Of a stretch of 6,847 bases of DNA, positions 5,882 through 6,847 are shown one piece after another. The notes below the pieces were generated by a model. The model had not been told where the DNA came from and did no database searches. It saw only the letters and a program-made list of their open reading frames with translations. The position numbers were made by a program, and so were the translations under genes. Source of the stretch: JAISGQ01 sp045534445. GTDB taxonomy: Bacteria; Bacillota; Clostridia; Oscillospirales; Acutalibacteraceae. The stretch is from assembly GCA_045534445.1 (NCBI GenBank), contig JAZSJQ010000016.1:1-6847 (forward strand). Direction: 5' to 3'. Position 1 is the stretch's first letter. Every line of letters starts with the position of its first letter.

Positions 5882-6262
5882 CTATTTGAAAATTATTACA
5901 CGATCAATCGCCTCGAATGCTCTTTGTTTGATGTTATTCATTTTTGCAACCCATCCCATCTGATTATGGGACTTCAACTGTTCTGTAACACCTTCCATAT
6001 GAGCCATATCTTCCATTAGCCGAATAAACATCTCCTCTGCCTGACGGTCTATGTCGGCGAGATAACCATTGAGCTTGCCAGTCATCAAGAGTTCAAGATA
6101 TAGCGAGCGATTATGCTCTTTGATGAACCGCAAGTGCCGCTGTCCCCAGATGCCGATTGGCTCCTGCTCTGTTTCCGGCTCGTCATCTCCGGCGATATAA
6201 TAGATGTCGCCGATAAGTTCATAGCGCAAACCGGTGCGTTCGTCGGTTATGTATTTCTCCAT
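5882..6262 (-). CDS. tnpV: TnpV family protein of mobile elements
   Basis: This 126-residue protein is recognised as TnpV from the characteristic blocks TGLRYELIGDIYY (10-22), PIGIWGQRHLRFIKEH (35-50), GKLNGYLADIDRQAEE (62-77), GVTEQLK (91-97) and NQMGWVAKMNNI (100-111). TnpV is an accessory protein found in Tn4451-like and other integrative elements of Clostridia. Its molecular role is not established, and it is not itself a recombinase. The protein is soluble, charged and mostly helical, with no signal peptide. Length and both ends match the family, so it appears intact. GAGGAGG lies 7 bases before the start. It begins 23 bases after the stop of the DUF6809-like gene and shares that gene's promoter; the hairpin at 5766-5818 ends the unit. 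Its presence suggests an element, or the remnant of one, to the right of this window. Confidence 0.9.
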   Translation of the reverse strand: MEKYITDERTGLRYELIGDIYYIAGDDEPETEQEPIGIWGQRHLRFIKEHNRSLYLELLMTGKLNGYLADIDRQAEEMFIRLMEDMAHMEGVTEQLKSHNQMGWVAKMNNIKQRAFEAIDRVIIFK

Positions 6263-6285
6263 ATCTGTTCCTCCTCACTTTCTGC

Positions 6286-6585
6286 TCAACTCTCCGAGAA
6301 ATCGGTGAACGGTGCATCTATGCTGACGAATGTGTCGTAGGCGAAGGCAACGCCGAGGCGGAACCCCATAATAAAGCTGTCAAGATTGGATTCGCTGTTG
6401 ACCTCGTGCCATGCGTCTACATAGTCGAGAAACAGCTTCTTCATTTCTTCGGTTAGTGTTTTGGAAAGAATCTCCTCGCTGTTCACCATGATTTCAAGCT
6501 GTTTCTGTGCTGATTTGTTCATTCTTGTGCTCCGTTCCTGCGGCTCGATGTTTCCGTAGTAGAATTGTTCTATGAAGTGTCTCAT
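6286..6585 (-). CDS. DUF6809-like small protein
   Basis: This 99-residue protein resembles the DUF6809 group of small Firmicutes proteins. Shared features are the opening MRHFIEQFYYGNIEPQE (YYGNI near residue 9-13), a central helical stretch TLTEEMKKLFLDYVDAWHEVNS (43-64) and the signature DSFIMGFRLG (69-78). It has no catalytic motif, signal peptide or membrane helix and should be a cytoplasmic helical protein. Its function is unknown. Members of this group are often seen next to tnpV and other mobile-element genes, which fits here: tnpV starts 23 bases downstream on the same strand. The start at 6585 is supported by GAGGAG 8 bases upstream, and a good promoter lies at 6612-6640. Confidence 0.85.
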   Translation of the reverse strand: MRHFIEQFYYGNIEPQERSTRMNKSAQKQLEIMVNSEEILSKTLTEEMKKLFLDYVDAWHEVNSESNLDSFIMGFRLGVAFAYDTFVSIDAPFTDFSES

Positions 6586-6611
6586 AATCTTGTCTCCTCG
6601 TTTTCACTTAT

Positions 6612-6640
6612 ATTATATAGTCTGATTGGCTAATCATCAA
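6612..6640 (-). promoter_or_regulatory. Promoter of the DUF6809-like gene and tnpV
   Basis: Reading leftward, TTGATG (6635-6640) and a perfect TATAAT (6612-6617) are separated by exactly 17 bases. Transcription would start near 6605, about 20 bases before the DUF6809-like start codon, just ahead of its ribosome binding site. Confidence 0.72.
6623..6636. promoter_or_regulatory. Possible operator dyad inside the promoter spacer
   Basis: TGATT (6623-6627) and AATCA (6632-6636) flank GGCT, giving a near-palindrome with 12 of 14 symmetric positions. It fills the spacer and touches the -35 box of the promoter, where a repressor would block polymerase. The site is short and could be chance. Confidence 0.3.
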
Positions 6641-6718
6641 ATGTGCGAACGAGGAATATGTGTATTACTGCCGATGTATCAATATTTTCTTTAGTTACGT
6701 TATGAACACTCGCACCAT

Positions 6719-6748
6719 CGTTTAGACCGCATAAACGTGATGTTTATG
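6719..6748. repeat. Three-armed inverted repeat with alternative pairings
   Basis: CATAAAC (6730-6736) is the exact complement of GTTTATG (6742-6748) around a 5-base loop. The overlapping TAAACG (6732-6737) also pairs with CGTTTA (6719-6724). The two pairings exclude each other. GAGGTTTTT follows on the plus strand. The arms are AT-rich and short. The surrounding non-coding stretch 6641-6802 holds no other feature I can support. Confidence 0.35.
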
Positions 6749-6802
6749 AGGTTTTTGCGTTCTTATAATTCTATATTTTTGAGTTTAGTCTTAATTCACC
6801 CT

Positions 6803-6847
6803 TTATTGGTTTTCGGGTGATTCATCCTGCTGGTTCGCATTGGATAT
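6803..6847 (-). CDS. Possible C-terminal end of a gene entering from the right
   Basis: Fourteen codons read leftward from the window edge to a TAA, giving ISNANQQDESPENQ, a hydrophilic tail of the kind often seen at protein C-termini. The stop lies in the loop of a 6-bp inverted repeat (TCACCC 6796-6801 / GGGTGA 6815-6820). The stretch is too short to be sure, and a second frame is also open here. Confidence 0.22.
   Translation of the reverse strand: MSNANQQDESPENQ

Noticed and set aside
6113..6340. Plus-strand open frame of 75 codons opposite tnpV
   Set aside because: It is antisense to a clearly recognised TnpV protein and its ribosome binding site, and shows no domain.

Overview
The window looks like a chromosomal accessory stretch from a gut-type low-to-moderate GC Firmicute, most likely a Ruminococcus-like member of the Oscillospiraceae. 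The basis is strong AGGAGG-type ribosome binding sites, sigma-A-like promoters, intrinsic terminators and protein families typical of that group (TnpV, DUF6809-like, zinc-ribbon/DUF4870-like membrane protein, membrane-anchored LuxR regulator, Lys/Arg-start lipoproteins). The assignment is inferred from recognised families, not from a database search.

Left part (1-3932), all on the minus strand, read right to left. A small cysteine-rich putative zinc-binding protein (3591-3932) is followed after only 6 bases by a secreted lipoprotein built from two copies of one ~121-residue domain (2676-3584). Next comes a zinc-ribbon plus three-helix membrane protein (2070-2597) and an intrinsic terminator (1985-2029). 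Downstream lie a cytoplasmic metallophosphatase/5'-nucleotidase-like enzyme (441-1922) and, 39 bases after it, a second lipoprotein that runs off the left edge (1-401).

Centre (3933-5683). A divergent intergenic region of about 300 bases carries a plausible rightward promoter (4000-4028), a perfect 9-bp dyad (4110-4131) and three GGGGGA blocks spaced exactly 20 bp apart (4135-4180). It precedes a 484-residue regulator with about twelve membrane segments and a C-terminal LuxR helix-turn-helix. This arrangement is the most unusual signal here: an apparent membrane-bound one-component regulator with a repeat-rich leader.

Right part (5684-6847). A perfect 23-bp hairpin (5766-5818) ends both the regulator and the opposing gene pair. 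That pair, a DUF6809-like gene (6286-6585) followed by tnpV (5882-6262), is transcribed leftward from a good promoter at 6612-6640. Both families usually travel with integrative elements, but no recombinase is present in this window. The final ~200 bases are mostly non-coding with small inverted repeats and possibly the last codons of a further leftward gene.

No tRNA, rRNA, CRISPR array, complete insertion sequence or known defence system was seen. No clearly new system can be claimed from this window; the findings below are leads of modest strength.
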